From contig CP070681.1 of NCBI GenBank assembly GCA_020352575.1, positions 944,089-954,003 on the forward strand: a stretch of 9,915 bases of DNA, given 5' to 3'. The DNA comes from Acidimicrobiia bacterium (GTDB lineage: Bacteria; Actinomycetota; Acidimicrobiia; Spongiisociales; JAENVV01). This document shows, piece by piece, positions 1-6,811 of this stretch; position 1 is the first letter of the stretch; each line of letters opens with the position of its first letter. Both the position numbers and the translations under genes were made by a program. The notes beneath the pieces are model-generated. The model was not told where the DNA came from and did no database searches. It worked only from the letters and a program-made list of their open reading frames with translations.

Positions 1-2
1 AG

Positions 3-527
3 CTCGCAGAGCGCCTGCGCAACGGTGACGCAACCGCCATCACCGAGTCGCACGCGCTCCACCAGGCGGCCATCTTCTCCGCTGCCCGCTCCATCCTGCG
101 GGACCGCGAAGCCGCCTTCGACGTCGCACAGGACGTGATGACGCACCTGTGGCAGCAGCCCGAGAAGTTCGACCCCGATCGTGGCTCGCTCAGGACCTAC
201 CTCCTCGCCCGCACCCGCAGTCGGGCACTCGACATCGTTCGTTCCGAGACCTCCCGCAAGCGTCGCGAAAGCCGGGTGAAGGGCGATCACCGCACCGAGG
301 CCGGTGTCGACGAGATGGTGGCGGACGCCTCGACCGCCGAGGAGCTCCGGGACCGTCTCTCCTCCCTCAAGGAGACGGAGCGTGAGGCCATCTCGCTCGC
401 CTTCTTCGGCGACCTCTCCTACCGCCAGGTCGCGGAACGCCTCGGCATCCCCGAGGGCACGGCGAAGAGTCGCATCCGCGCCGGTCTCGCCAACCTCCGT
501 CTCTCCTACGGGGAGTCGGCCGCCTAG
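3..527 (+). CDS. ECF-type (sigma-70 family) RNA polymerase sigma factor, 5'-truncated by the window edge
   Basis: The product is the C-terminal 174 residues of an alternative sigma factor, which would direct RNA polymerase to a specific promoter set. The frame is open to the left edge and the visible start codons (GTG 135, ATG 138) fall inside the region 2 helices, so the true start lies just outside. Window residues about 19-81 are sigma region 2, with the usual acidic helix (DVAQDVMTHLW) and the DPDRGSLRTYLL segment followed by a basic stretch. Residues about 120-168 are region 4, a helix-turn-helix with LSYRQVAERLGIPEGTAKSR. The short charged linker and the lack of regions 1 and 3 fit the ECF group, of SigK-like flavour. 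No anti-sigma factor gene follows: the next gene is convergent. The family call is firm; the subgroup and target promoters are unknown. Confidence 0.93.
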   Translation, partial: LAERLRNGDATAITESHALHQAAIFSAARSILRDREAAFDVAQDVMTHLWQQPEKFDPDRGSLRTYLLARTRSRALDIVRSETSRKRRESRVKGDHRTEAGVDEMVADASTAEELRDRLSSLKETEREAISLAFFGDLSYRQVAERLGIPEGTAKSRIRAGLANLRLSYGESAA

Positions 528-536
528 CGGGCCCAC

Positions 537-558
537 TCCCCCGGGGGACCATGCCCCC
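537..558. repeat. GC palindrome with a competing hairpin arm
   Basis: Positions 537-548 are a perfect 12-bp palindrome (TCCCCCGGGGGA). The five G at 543-547 can instead pair with the five C at 554-558 across a 6-nt loop. The two pairings are mutually exclusive. The element lies 9 bp after the sigma factor stop codon and just ahead of the larger hairpin at 566-590, so it may simply add to transcript 3'-end structure. Function is unknown. Confidence 0.4.
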
Positions 559-565
559 AAGCACC

Positions 566-598
566 GAGGCCCCGCCATCGGCGGGGCCTCTTCCGTTG
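566..598 (+). terminator. Intrinsic terminator-like hairpin between convergent genes
   Basis: An 11-bp perfect inverted repeat (GAGGCCCCGCC at 566-576, GGCGGGGCCTC at 580-590) has a 3-nt loop and is followed on the plus strand by TTCCGTT. The T-run is poor, as is common in high-GC actinobacteria. It lies 38 bp after the sigma factor stop and 25 bp from the stop of the convergent cobalamin regulator, so it probably ends the sigma factor transcript and may act in both directions. The minus-strand side has no clear T tract. Confidence 0.7.
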
Positions 599-615
599 CT
601 GGATGCGGGTTCGGA

Positions 616-1416
616 TCAGCGGCCGAGGGCCCTGTCGAGCGTCTCGACGGCTTCGTGGAAGTTGGAGATGACCCCGTCGGCCTCCACGCCATCCACGGGT
701 CCGCTCAGGAACGCGCCGCCACCCACGAGGACGGTGACCGTGGGATCGACCTCACGGACGGCAGCAATGGACTCGATGAGCGAGTCCACGTCGATCGTGG
801 CGCCGATGAAGACGGCGTCGAGGTCGTTGAGTTGGGCGACCGCTCGGGCGATCGACTGAGGAGGCGTGTTGGCGCCCAGGGACAGCACGTCGTAGTGCGC
901 GCCGCGAAGGATCTCTGAGAGGATCTCGGCGCCGAGGTCGTGCATCTCGCCGGCCGCCATGGCCACGAGGACGCGGCCTCGCTTGTTGCCACGCCGGTTC
1001 AGGGTGGGACCGAGGCGGCCGAGCAACCGCCGCATGGTGGCCGTCGCCAGGTGCTCGTCGTAGACGTCGATCTCGCCCTGGTCCCACTTCTCACCGATAC
1101 GGCGGAGGGCGGGGTTCATCACCTCGAGGATGATCAGCTCGGGACCGACACCAGCACTGAGGGCCTGCTCGATGAGCGTCCACCCCGCAGCGGTGTCTCC
1201 CCGCAGGATGAGCACCTCGAAGTCCTTGCTCCAGGAGGCCAGCGACCCCTCGCCCGCTTCGGGCTTGGTGAGGAACCTCTCGAGGTCCTCCTCGAGCACC
1301 ACCCACGACGCGCCGTGCTTCTCGGCGTGCAACCGGCCCATGCGGACGTACTTGTACGCCGTCATGTAGTGCACGCCGAGGCGGTCAGCGACGTCTTGGA
1401 GTGAAAGTTCGGACAT
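616..1416 (-). CDS. Cobalamin-binding transcriptional regulator, CarH/LitR-like sensor with excisionase-type HTH
   Basis: A 266-residue soluble protein. Residues 1-50 form an excisionase/MerR-like DNA-binding domain (LSLQDVADRLGVHYMTAYKY, then a wing and LEEDLERFL). Residues about 58-140 are a four-helix B12-cap domain, with W111 followed after nine residues by E121-H122. Residues about 147-265 are a Rossmann-type B12-binding domain with E157-M-H159-D-L-G162 (H159 is the expected lower cobalt ligand), SLG at 179-181 and GGG at 232-234. W-x9-EH plus ExHxxG is the signature of CarH/LitR regulators, which bind adenosylcobalamin in the dark, repress carotenoid or stress genes, and release DNA in light. 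The residue after W111 is Asp; as I recall, Thermus CarH has a His there that ligates cobalt after photolysis. The gene starts 29 bp after the sbcC stop on the same strand, so it may be co-transcribed. The ATG at 1414-1416 has a weak GAAGAG ribosome site. The domain call is firm; light sensing is inference. Confidence 0.88.
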   Translation of the reverse strand: MSELSLQDVADRLGVHYMTAYKYVRMGRLHAEKHGASWVVLEEDLERFLTKPEAGEGSLASWSKDFEVLILRGDTAAGWTLIEQALSAGVGPELIILEVMNPALRRIGEKWDQGEIDVYDEHLATATMRRLLGRLGPTLNRRGNKRGRVLVAMAAGEMHDLGAEILSEILRGAHYDVLSLGANTPPQSIARAVAQLNDLDAVFIGATIDVDSLIESIAAVREVDPTVTVLVGGGAFLSGPVDGVEADGVISNFHEAVETLDRALGR

Positions 1417-1428
1417 GGCTCTTCATCC

Positions 1429-1434
1429 AATGTA
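1429..1434 (-). promoter_or_regulatory. Possible -10 element for the cobalamin regulator gene
   Basis: Read on the minus strand, the 29-bp gap after sbcC contains TACATT (fits TAnnnT), which would place a start site about 6 nt before the ATG at 1416. The gap is also visibly less GC-rich than the surrounding genes. No convincing -35 is present at normal spacing. This may give the regulator its own promoter besides readthrough from sbcC. It is a weak call from a short motif. Confidence 0.25.
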
Positions 1435-1445
1435 CGGATTCTCGC

Positions 1446-3926
1446 TCAGCCGCGGATGACCACGGTGTCATTCGTGAGGGGATCCTTGGCGAGTTCGACC
1501 AGGTCTCCGAGGCGTTCCCGCATCTCGGGGACGTGCGAGACGACCACCACGAGCCGATCCCCCTCGGCGGCCATCCGCTCCAAACCGTCCATCGCAAGCT
1601 CGAGGCTGTCGTCGTCGAGCGACCCGAACCCCTCGTCGATGAAGAAGGCCTCGAGCGTGCCCCGGTCGAGGCCCACAAGGGTCGCCAGCCCGAGGGCGAG
1701 GGCGAGCGACGCGAGGAACAGCTCACCTCCCGAGAGCGTGTCGGCATCCCGGATGACGTCGGCGGCGCTCAGGTCACGCACCTTGAACTGGTTGTCCTCG
1801 AGGACGAACCGGTACCGGCCCCCCGAGAGCACCTCCAGGTGCTCCGAACCGTGGTCGGCGAGGCCGCGCCTCCGCTCGTCGAGGAGGTACTGGGGGAACC
1901 GTCCGGGGGCGAGGTCACCCTGGAGCCGGGCGAGTTGGACCGCGGCGGTCGACGTCCGTTCGGCGTCTTGCAGCGCCTCCTCGAGCTGTGAGACCCTCGC
2001 TGCCAGGAGCCGGGACTCCGCCTGGGCCGCGGCGAGGTCCTCGCCGGCCCGGTTCAGGTCGGCCACCGGGTCGCCATCGCCTGCGATGCCCGCCGACTCC
2101 AACACCTCGGCGCGGGCTGCGAGCGCCGTCGCCCGCCGGGCGTCGAGGTCGGCACGGGCCTCCCCATGCGCCTGCCGGGCCTCGAGGGCAGCGGCGTCGA
2201 GAGCAGAGAGGAATGCAGCGACCGTGGGCCCATCCACGACCCGGGGAACGAGGTGGTCCGTGAGGGTCGCGAGTGGACGGGCCCGTTCGATCAGGTCCGC
2301 AAGGGCCGAGGTGGGATCGTCGGCCGTGACCGCTGCCACCGCCGCCTCAGCCCCTGCGACCGCGGCGTTTGCCCGGCTGGAGGCGTGCTGTAGTGTCTCC
2401 CACGCGGTCCGGGCCGCCGACAAGGCGTCGAGCGGGCCAGCGCCCTCCTCACCGACCGCTGCCACCGCAGCCTGCACCGCCTCGCCGGCGGTGGCGTCGG
2501 CAGCGGACGACTCCTCGAGGGCCGCGGCGGTCCTGCCAACCGCTTCGTTGGCCGCCTCGAGCTCCGCAGCCGTGCGGGCGACGTCGGCGGTTGCCGCGAT
2601 GAGTGCCTGCTCCGCGACTCGCAGGGCCTCCCTGGCTGTCGACGCTCCGACGCGAGCCTCATCGAGTCCCTCCGGTGCCGGGAGCTCGGGGACCTCCCCC
2701 ACTGTCTGGGCACACACCGGGCATGGATCACCCTCGGCCAACCCTTCGGCGAGGAGGTGCGCGGCATGGCCCTGTTCCAAAGTCGAGAGGTGGGCGACCG
2801 CACCCTCCACCGCCTCGCGAGCGGCTTCCACTGCCGACTTCGCCTCCGCCGCAGCGACAACGGCCGCCTCACACCGCGTTCGCGCCCGTGCGTGGTCCTC
2901 CTCGGCCGCCTTCACGGCTCGTTCCGCATCGCCACGCCGGCGCGCCAACTCCGACGACCGCTCGATCGCTGATGCCAATCCCGAGATGGCACCGGGGAAG
3001 TCGGTGGCGAGGGCGGCATCGACTGCCTCCTTCGCCTCGAGTGCAGCGGACCGGGCAGCATCCAGGGCGGCGGAGGCCTCGCCAAACCGGGACGCATGCT
3101 CCTCGGCCGCGGTCATCAGACCCAGCCGTTCCTCCGCCGACGGGACGAGTCGCACCGCCTCGTCGAAGCGAGCGACCTCCTCGGCGAGCACAGCGAGGGC
3201 CCGATCGGCCTCCGCCACGGCACCGTCGTGGGTCGAGACGTCCTCGACGACCGCGCCAAGCCGGGTACGAGTGGCCTCGGCTTCGGATGCTCGCCGTTCG
3301 GCCTCGACGGCCTGTGTGCGGACATCGACGAGGGATGCCTTGGCCTGCTCGACCTGCCGGAGCTCGGCCTGGACCTCGCCGAGGCGCCGTGAGGCCACCC
3401 TCCGCATCTCCTCGATCATCCCGAAGCCGAACAGGCCGGTGAGCACCTTGGCCGCTTCGGCGGGAGGGGCCGTGAGGAGGTCGGCGAACCGGTTCTGCGC
3501 GAGGAGTACGGACCGGGCGAACGCTTCGAAGTCGAGGCCGACGAGCCCCTCGACGGCGTCCCCGATGTCGGCCTTCTTGTCGGCGACGGTCTCGAGCTTC
3601 GTTCCATCCACACCGTCCCACCGCTCCAACGCCTGTTGGGACGTGCCCTTGCGACGCTGCATGCGGGTGACCCGATAGATGCCATCACCGGCGCGGAACC
3701 AGAGCTCGACCCTTGCCGCCTCCGTGCGGGCGTTGATGAGCTTCTGCCCGCCACGACCATCCGACGGTGTCCTGCCGTACAGCGCGTAGGCGATGCCATC
3801 GAGCAGCGAGGACTTGCCGGCGCCGTTCGGCCCGACGATCCCGACGAGGGAGCGGCCCTCCAGGTCGAGGACCGTGCGATCCCGATGGGACCGGAACCCT
3901 TCGAGCGTGAGTCGGATGGGCCTCAT
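1446..3926 (-). CDS. sbcC: SbcC/Rad50-type SMC-like ATPase of the DNA end-processing nuclease complex
   Basis: The 826-residue ATPase partner of SbcD/Mre11; ATP-driven clamping of the Rad50 dimer positions DNA ends for the nuclease. The N-terminal half-ATPase has Walker A GPNGAGKSS at 32-40 and a Q-loop at Gln144. An Ala/Glu/Arg-rich coiled coil spans about 175-395, the zinc hook is CPVC at 402-405, and the return coiled coil covers about 425-665. The C-terminal half-ATPase has the ABC signature LSGGE at 731-735, Walker B FFIDEGFGSLD at 761-771 with its D-loop, and switch His798 (VVSHVPEM). All motifs needed for activity are present. It is shorter than E. coli SbcC (about 1050 residues) because the coiled coils are short. 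Its ATG overlaps the sbcD stop by 4 nt (ATGA) and has a GAGG ribosome site 7 nt upstream, so translation is probably coupled. The call is firm. Confidence 0.97.
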   Translation of the reverse strand: MRPIRLTLEGFRSHRDRTVLDLEGRSLVGIVGPNGAGKSSLLDGIAYALYGRTPSDGRGGQKLINARTEAARVELWFRAGDGIYRVTRMQRRKGTSQQALERWDGVDGTKLETVADKKADIGDAVEGLVGLDFEAFARSVLLAQNRFADLLTAPPAEAAKVLTGLFGFGMIEEMRRVASRRLGEVQAELRQVEQAKASLVDVRTQAVEAERRASEAEATRTRLGAVVEDVSTHDGAVAEADRALAVLAEEVARFDEAVRLVPSAEERLGLMTAAEEHASRFGEASAALDAARSAALEAKEAVDAALATDFPGAISGLASAIERSSELARRRGDAERAVKAAEEDHARARTRCEAAVVAAAEAKSAVEAAREAVEGAVAHLSTLEQGHAAHLLAEGLAEGDPCPVCAQTVGEVPELPAPEGLDEARVGASTAREALRVAEQALIAATADVARTAAELEAANEAVGRTAAALEESSAADATAGEAVQAAVAAVGEEGAGPLDALSAARTAWETLQHASSRANAAVAGAEAAVAAVTADDPTSALADLIERARPLATLTDHLVPRVVDGPTVAAFLSALDAAALEARQAHGEARADLDARRATALAARAEVLESAGIAGDGDPVADLNRAGEDLAAAQAESRLLAARVSQLEEALQDAERTSTAAVQLARLQGDLAPGRFPQYLLDERRRGLADHGSEHLEVLSGGRYRFVLEDNQFKVRDLSAADVIRDADTLSGGELFLASLALALGLATLVGLDRGTLEAFFIDEGFGSLDDDSLELAMDGLERMAAEGDRLVVVVSHVPEMRERLGDLVELAKDPLTNDTVVIRG

Positions 3927-5083
3927 CCCGTCGCCTCATCGGCCACCTCGCGCACGAGCGCCAGGTAGTCATCGTCGACCTCGCCATGCACGGACTCGTG
4001 GTACTCGGCGTAGAGGTCCTCGATGGGGCGACCCTCCACCCGGTGATGCTCCTCGACATCGGTGCGGGGGTACTCGACCGACAGCTTGACCGCCCTCGGG
4101 AACCGGGCGCGCCACGACTCGACTTCGGCAGGGAGCGGTGGACCGTCGGTGACCACCGTGAGGTCGAGCCAGGCCTCGTCGAGTCCCCCGTCGGCGTCGA
4201 GGGCCTCCCATCGCCCGGACGCCCGCAGGAGCGGGGTGCCCGAGGTCAGCGGGACACTCGTCATCTCGGCCGGGCGCCCCGGCTCGGCATCGACGAGGAC
4301 GACCCGCTTCTCCTCGCCCGCCTCACCGAAGTCGAGCTGGAGCAGCGAACCGGCATAGGCGCCGGTGATCGCTCGGTTGGGCAGGTCCTGGGGGAGGTGG
4401 ATGTGGCCGAGCGCGACGTACGAGAAGTCGTGGTTCACCGCGGCCTCGGTCACCGCGTAGGCCTCCCCGATCGTGAGCTCCTTCATCCCGGTCGGGCCGC
4501 TCCCGCCGCGGACCCGGACGCCACCCACCATGAAGTGGGCTGCCAGGACCGTCACGGCTTCGGCCTTGCGTGTCTCGGCATGGACGTGGTGGGGGCGGAT
4601 GATGGCCTGCATGCGGTCGGCGTAGCGGGCGTAGGTCTTGCCGGGGTCGTCCATGAAGTCGACGACCCTCCCCTGGGTCACGAAGGGGACACATGCGACC
4701 AGCGCCTCGGCACCACCCGCCGACAGGGTGATGGCGCCACCCGACTCCGGGGGGAGGAGGTCACCGACGAGGTGCACGCCGAGCGGCAACAGCACGGGCG
4801 CAAGGGCGTTGAAGAGCTTGGGGCTGTCGTGGTTCCCCGCCACGACGACGACCGGCCGCCGGCCCCCATCGGCCAGGCGGACGAGGCCCTCGAGGGCCAG
4901 CCCGATTGCGTCGGGCCCGGGCAGCGCCCGGTCGAAGAGGTCACCGGAGTGGACGACGAGGTCGGCCCCCTCGTCACCGGCGATGCCGACCACCTCGTCG
5001 ATGACCGCGGCGTGCTCGTCGGCTCGGTCCCGGTGGCCGATGGGCTTGAGGAGGTGCCAGTCGGAGGTGTGGAGGATCCGCAC
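3923..5083 (-). CDS. sbcD: SbcD/Mre11-type double-strand break repair nuclease
   Basis: A 386-residue calcineurin-like metallophosphoesterase. With SbcC it would act as a Mn-dependent exo/endonuclease on double-strand ends and hairpins. The phosphoesterase motifs appear in order: D8-W-H10, G47-D48 in SGDLFDR, G83-N84-H85-D86, H183 in AAHFMVGG, and G226-H227-I228-H229. These supply a full di-metal site. The segment YAGSLLQLDFGE (about 243-254) is typical of the SbcD subfamily, and the tail beyond about 270 corresponds to the capping and SbcC-binding region. The start is GTG at 5081-5083, directly abutting the herA stop codon (TGAGTG) with no clear ribosome site, which suggests reinitiation by ribosomes finishing herA. 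The stop overlaps the sbcC start by 4 nt. The call is firm. Confidence 0.97.
   Translation of the reverse strand: MRILHTSDWHLLKPIGHRDRADEHAAVIDEVVGIAGDEGADLVVHSGDLFDRALPGPDAIGLALEGLVRLADGGRRPVVVVAGNHDSPKLFNALAPVLLPLGVHLVGDLLPPESGGAITLSAGGAEALVACVPFVTQGRVVDFMDDPGKTYARYADRMQAIIRPHHVHAETRKAEAVTVLAAHFMVGGVRVRGGSGPTGMKELTIGEAYAVTEAAVNHDFSYVALGHIHLPQDLPNRAITGAYAGSLLQLDFGEAGEEKRVVLVDAEPGRPAEMTSVPLTSGTPLLRASGRWEALDADGGLDEAWLDLTVVTDGPPLPAEVESWRARFPRAVKLSVEYPRTDVEEHHRVEGRPIEDLYAEYHESVHGEVDDDYLALVREVADEATG
3934..3937 (-). promoter_or_regulatory. Ribosome binding site of sbcC inside the sbcD 3' end
   Basis: GAGG on the minus strand, 7 nt before the sbcC ATG, lies within the last codons of sbcD. Together with the ATGA overlap it fixes the sbcC start. 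Confidence 0.6.
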
Positions 5084-6811
5084 TCAGGGAGCGTCGAAGG
5101 GATCGGGGTCGTCGGAGTGGTCCACCTCTTCGGCCCGTGTCGCCCAGGGAGGGAAGGGGAAGGAGGCCACGATCGGGACGGGGATCGAGGGCTGGGACAC
5201 GACCATCGTTCCGGGCTTCAGGAGGCGGGCGCGCGCCCGCGTCGAGGGCAACATCCAGCCGTACTCCGGGCGCTCGGCCTCTGCGGCATCGAGCCGTCCG
5301 GCAACTCGGATGGCGGCGTTCTCCATGACCTCCTGGGCGACCCGTGAGGCGGTCTGTTGCGCACCGACGAGCAGCACGCCGAGCGATCGCCCCCGCTGGG
5401 CGATGTCGACGAGCATCTCCTTCAGCGGGGACGCCCCGTCCCGTGGGGCGTACTTGTTCAACTCGTCGAGCACGATGACCGAGAGGGGGAGCCGTTGGCC
5501 GGTCTGCTCCTTCTCGGTGAACACCTCCTGGAGGAGGGCACCGACCACGAAACGCTGGGCGAGGTCGTGGAGGTTCTGGATCGCCACGACCGAGACCTGG
5601 CTCTTGTGGCGGTCGATACGACGCGATTCTCCTGCCCCGATGAGATGGCCGAGGCGGTGCTGCGCCGCATAGAGGCGACGGACGAAGGCGGCGATCGTCC
5701 CACCCTGGACCCGTCCGGTCCACGCCGGGTCGGGGTCGGTGCCATCGGTCGGGTCGAGCAAGGACTCCAGTGCTGTGACGAGATCCGAGAACTCGCGGAC
5801 CACGAGGTCACCGTCATCCACGTCGGCGACGGGCGTGGTGTGGCCACCCGGTCCGGGCTGGCGCAGGACGACCGCTCCGGGTTCGCCGACGAGGTCGGCC
5901 GCCCAGCGCTTGAGCTGGGAGCGCACGCGCTCCTCCACGAACGAGAGCTGGTTGCGCTGGTCGCCGGCGTCGGTGAAGAGGAATCGCAGCAGGCCCTCGT
6001 CGATGAACTCCCGGGGCGTCCAGCGGAATGCCTCCACGCCCTCGAGGCGGCCCGAGGCATCCGGCACCACCACACCACCGGCCCGGGCCCGGGCGGGAGC
6101 CCAGAACGAGACCGACGGGAATGGCTCCGGGGTGACCCCGAGCCGATCCCACCCCTCACGGGCTGCAGCGTCGAAGTGCGCATTCGGGCGGTCGAGCCAC
6201 AACAGGTCCTCGCCCTTCACGTTGAACACGAGCACCCGGAGGTTCGTGGCACCCTCCCCCACCACCGCCGGGCTGCCGGTGAGCATGCGGAGGAAGAAGA
6301 GCGCGAAGGACGTCTTCGTGGCCACGCCCGAGATGCCCGAGATCGACATGTGCCCGCCCTTCACGCCGTCGAAGAAGTCGAGGTCGAGGAAGACCGGCCG
6401 CTCGTCGCGGCCGATGCCGATCGGGAGCGGACGCCGCATCTCGTCGACGTACAGCGCCTTGTCGCGCTCGGCGTCGACCGCTCGGCGCACCCGCTCACCG
6501 GGGTGGGGCGAGACCCACACCTCCGGGTCGACACGGGTGATCGCCACCTCGGCCGTGCGGACCGTCTCGGCGGGGAGCGTGCCCTCCTCGGCGATCCGCC
6601 GGGTGTCGGTGTCGTAGGTGGCGCCCTCGTACGTGGCGCTCACCTCGGTGACGATCCCGTACGTCGCCACCTCACCGGCCTCGGGCACATCGGTGCGGAG
6701 CTCCACGAGGTCGTCGAGCTGGAGGTAGCGGTCGTCGTCGACGAGCACCCGGAACGCCCGGGTCGTCGCGTCGCGAGTCCCGAGCACTCGCCCCACGCGT
6801 TCGTCGGTCAT
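5084..6811 (-). CDS. herA: HerA-type hexameric DNA translocase/ATPase (DUF87 family) with a variant P-loop
   Basis: A 575-residue member of the FtsK-HerA P-loop superfamily; HerA rings pump DNA and activate the NurA nuclease during end resection. Residues about 5-100 look like a HAS-type beta-barrel (RVGRVLGTRDATTRAFRV). The P-loop is GISGVATKTS at 159-168, where the usual Gly before Lys is Thr165. Walker B is VIVLDELNKYAP at 445-456 with D449-E450, and AQRGRSLGVLLVGAQQTASR at 471-490 matches the HerA region that normally carries a Gln sensor and nearby Arg. I chose the ATG at 6811 rather than the far upstream ATG at 7090 because it has a GGAGG site 7 nt ahead, overlaps the nurA stop by 4 nt, and the extra 93 residues would be low-complexity antisense of nurA. 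Its stop abuts the sbcD start. Position next to nurA, sbcD and sbcC supports the HerA role. Confidence 0.9.
   Translation of the reverse strand: MTDERVGRVLGTRDATTRAFRVLVDDDRYLQLDDLVELRTDVPEAGEVATYGIVTEVSATYEGATYDTDTRRIAEEGTLPAETVRTAEVAITRVDPEVWVSPHPGERVRRAVDAERDKALYVDEMRRPLPIGIGRDERPVFLDLDFFDGVKGGHMSISGISGVATKTSFALFFLRMLTGSPAVVGEGATNLRVLVFNVKGEDLLWLDRPNAHFDAAAREGWDRLGVTPEPFPSVSFWAPARARAGGVVVPDASGRLEGVEAFRWTPREFIDEGLLRFLFTDAGDQRNQLSFVEERVRSQLKRWAADLVGEPGAVVLRQPGPGGHTTPVADVDDGDLVVREFSDLVTALESLLDPTDGTDPDPAWTGRVQGGTIAAFVRRLYAAQHRLGHLIGAGESRRIDRHKSQVSVVAIQNLHDLAQRFVVGALLQEVFTEKEQTGQRLPLSVIVLDELNKYAPRDGASPLKEMLVDIAQRGRSLGVLLVGAQQTASRVAQEVMENAAIRVAGRLDAAEAERPEYGWMLPSTRARARLLKPGTMVVSQPSIPVPIVASFPFPPWATRAEEVDHSDDPDPFDAP

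Noticed and set aside
1413..1436. TGTACG at 1431-1436 as a half-site of a LitR-type operator (TRTACA-N12-TGTAYA, as I recall it)
   Set aside because: The matching half 12 bp away reads ACATGG, which does not fit, and the half that is present also has a mismatch.
1456..3678. A 740-codon open frame on the plus strand, antisense to sbcC
   Set aside because: It is Ala/Ser/Arg-rich with no domain pattern and lies opposite a gene with every Rad50 motif. High third-position GC commonly leaves such long antisense frames open.
5225..5240. Perfect 16-bp palindrome inside herA
   Set aside because: It falls in alternating Arg and Ala codons (R-A-R-A-R) and is expected by chance from GC-rich codon choice.
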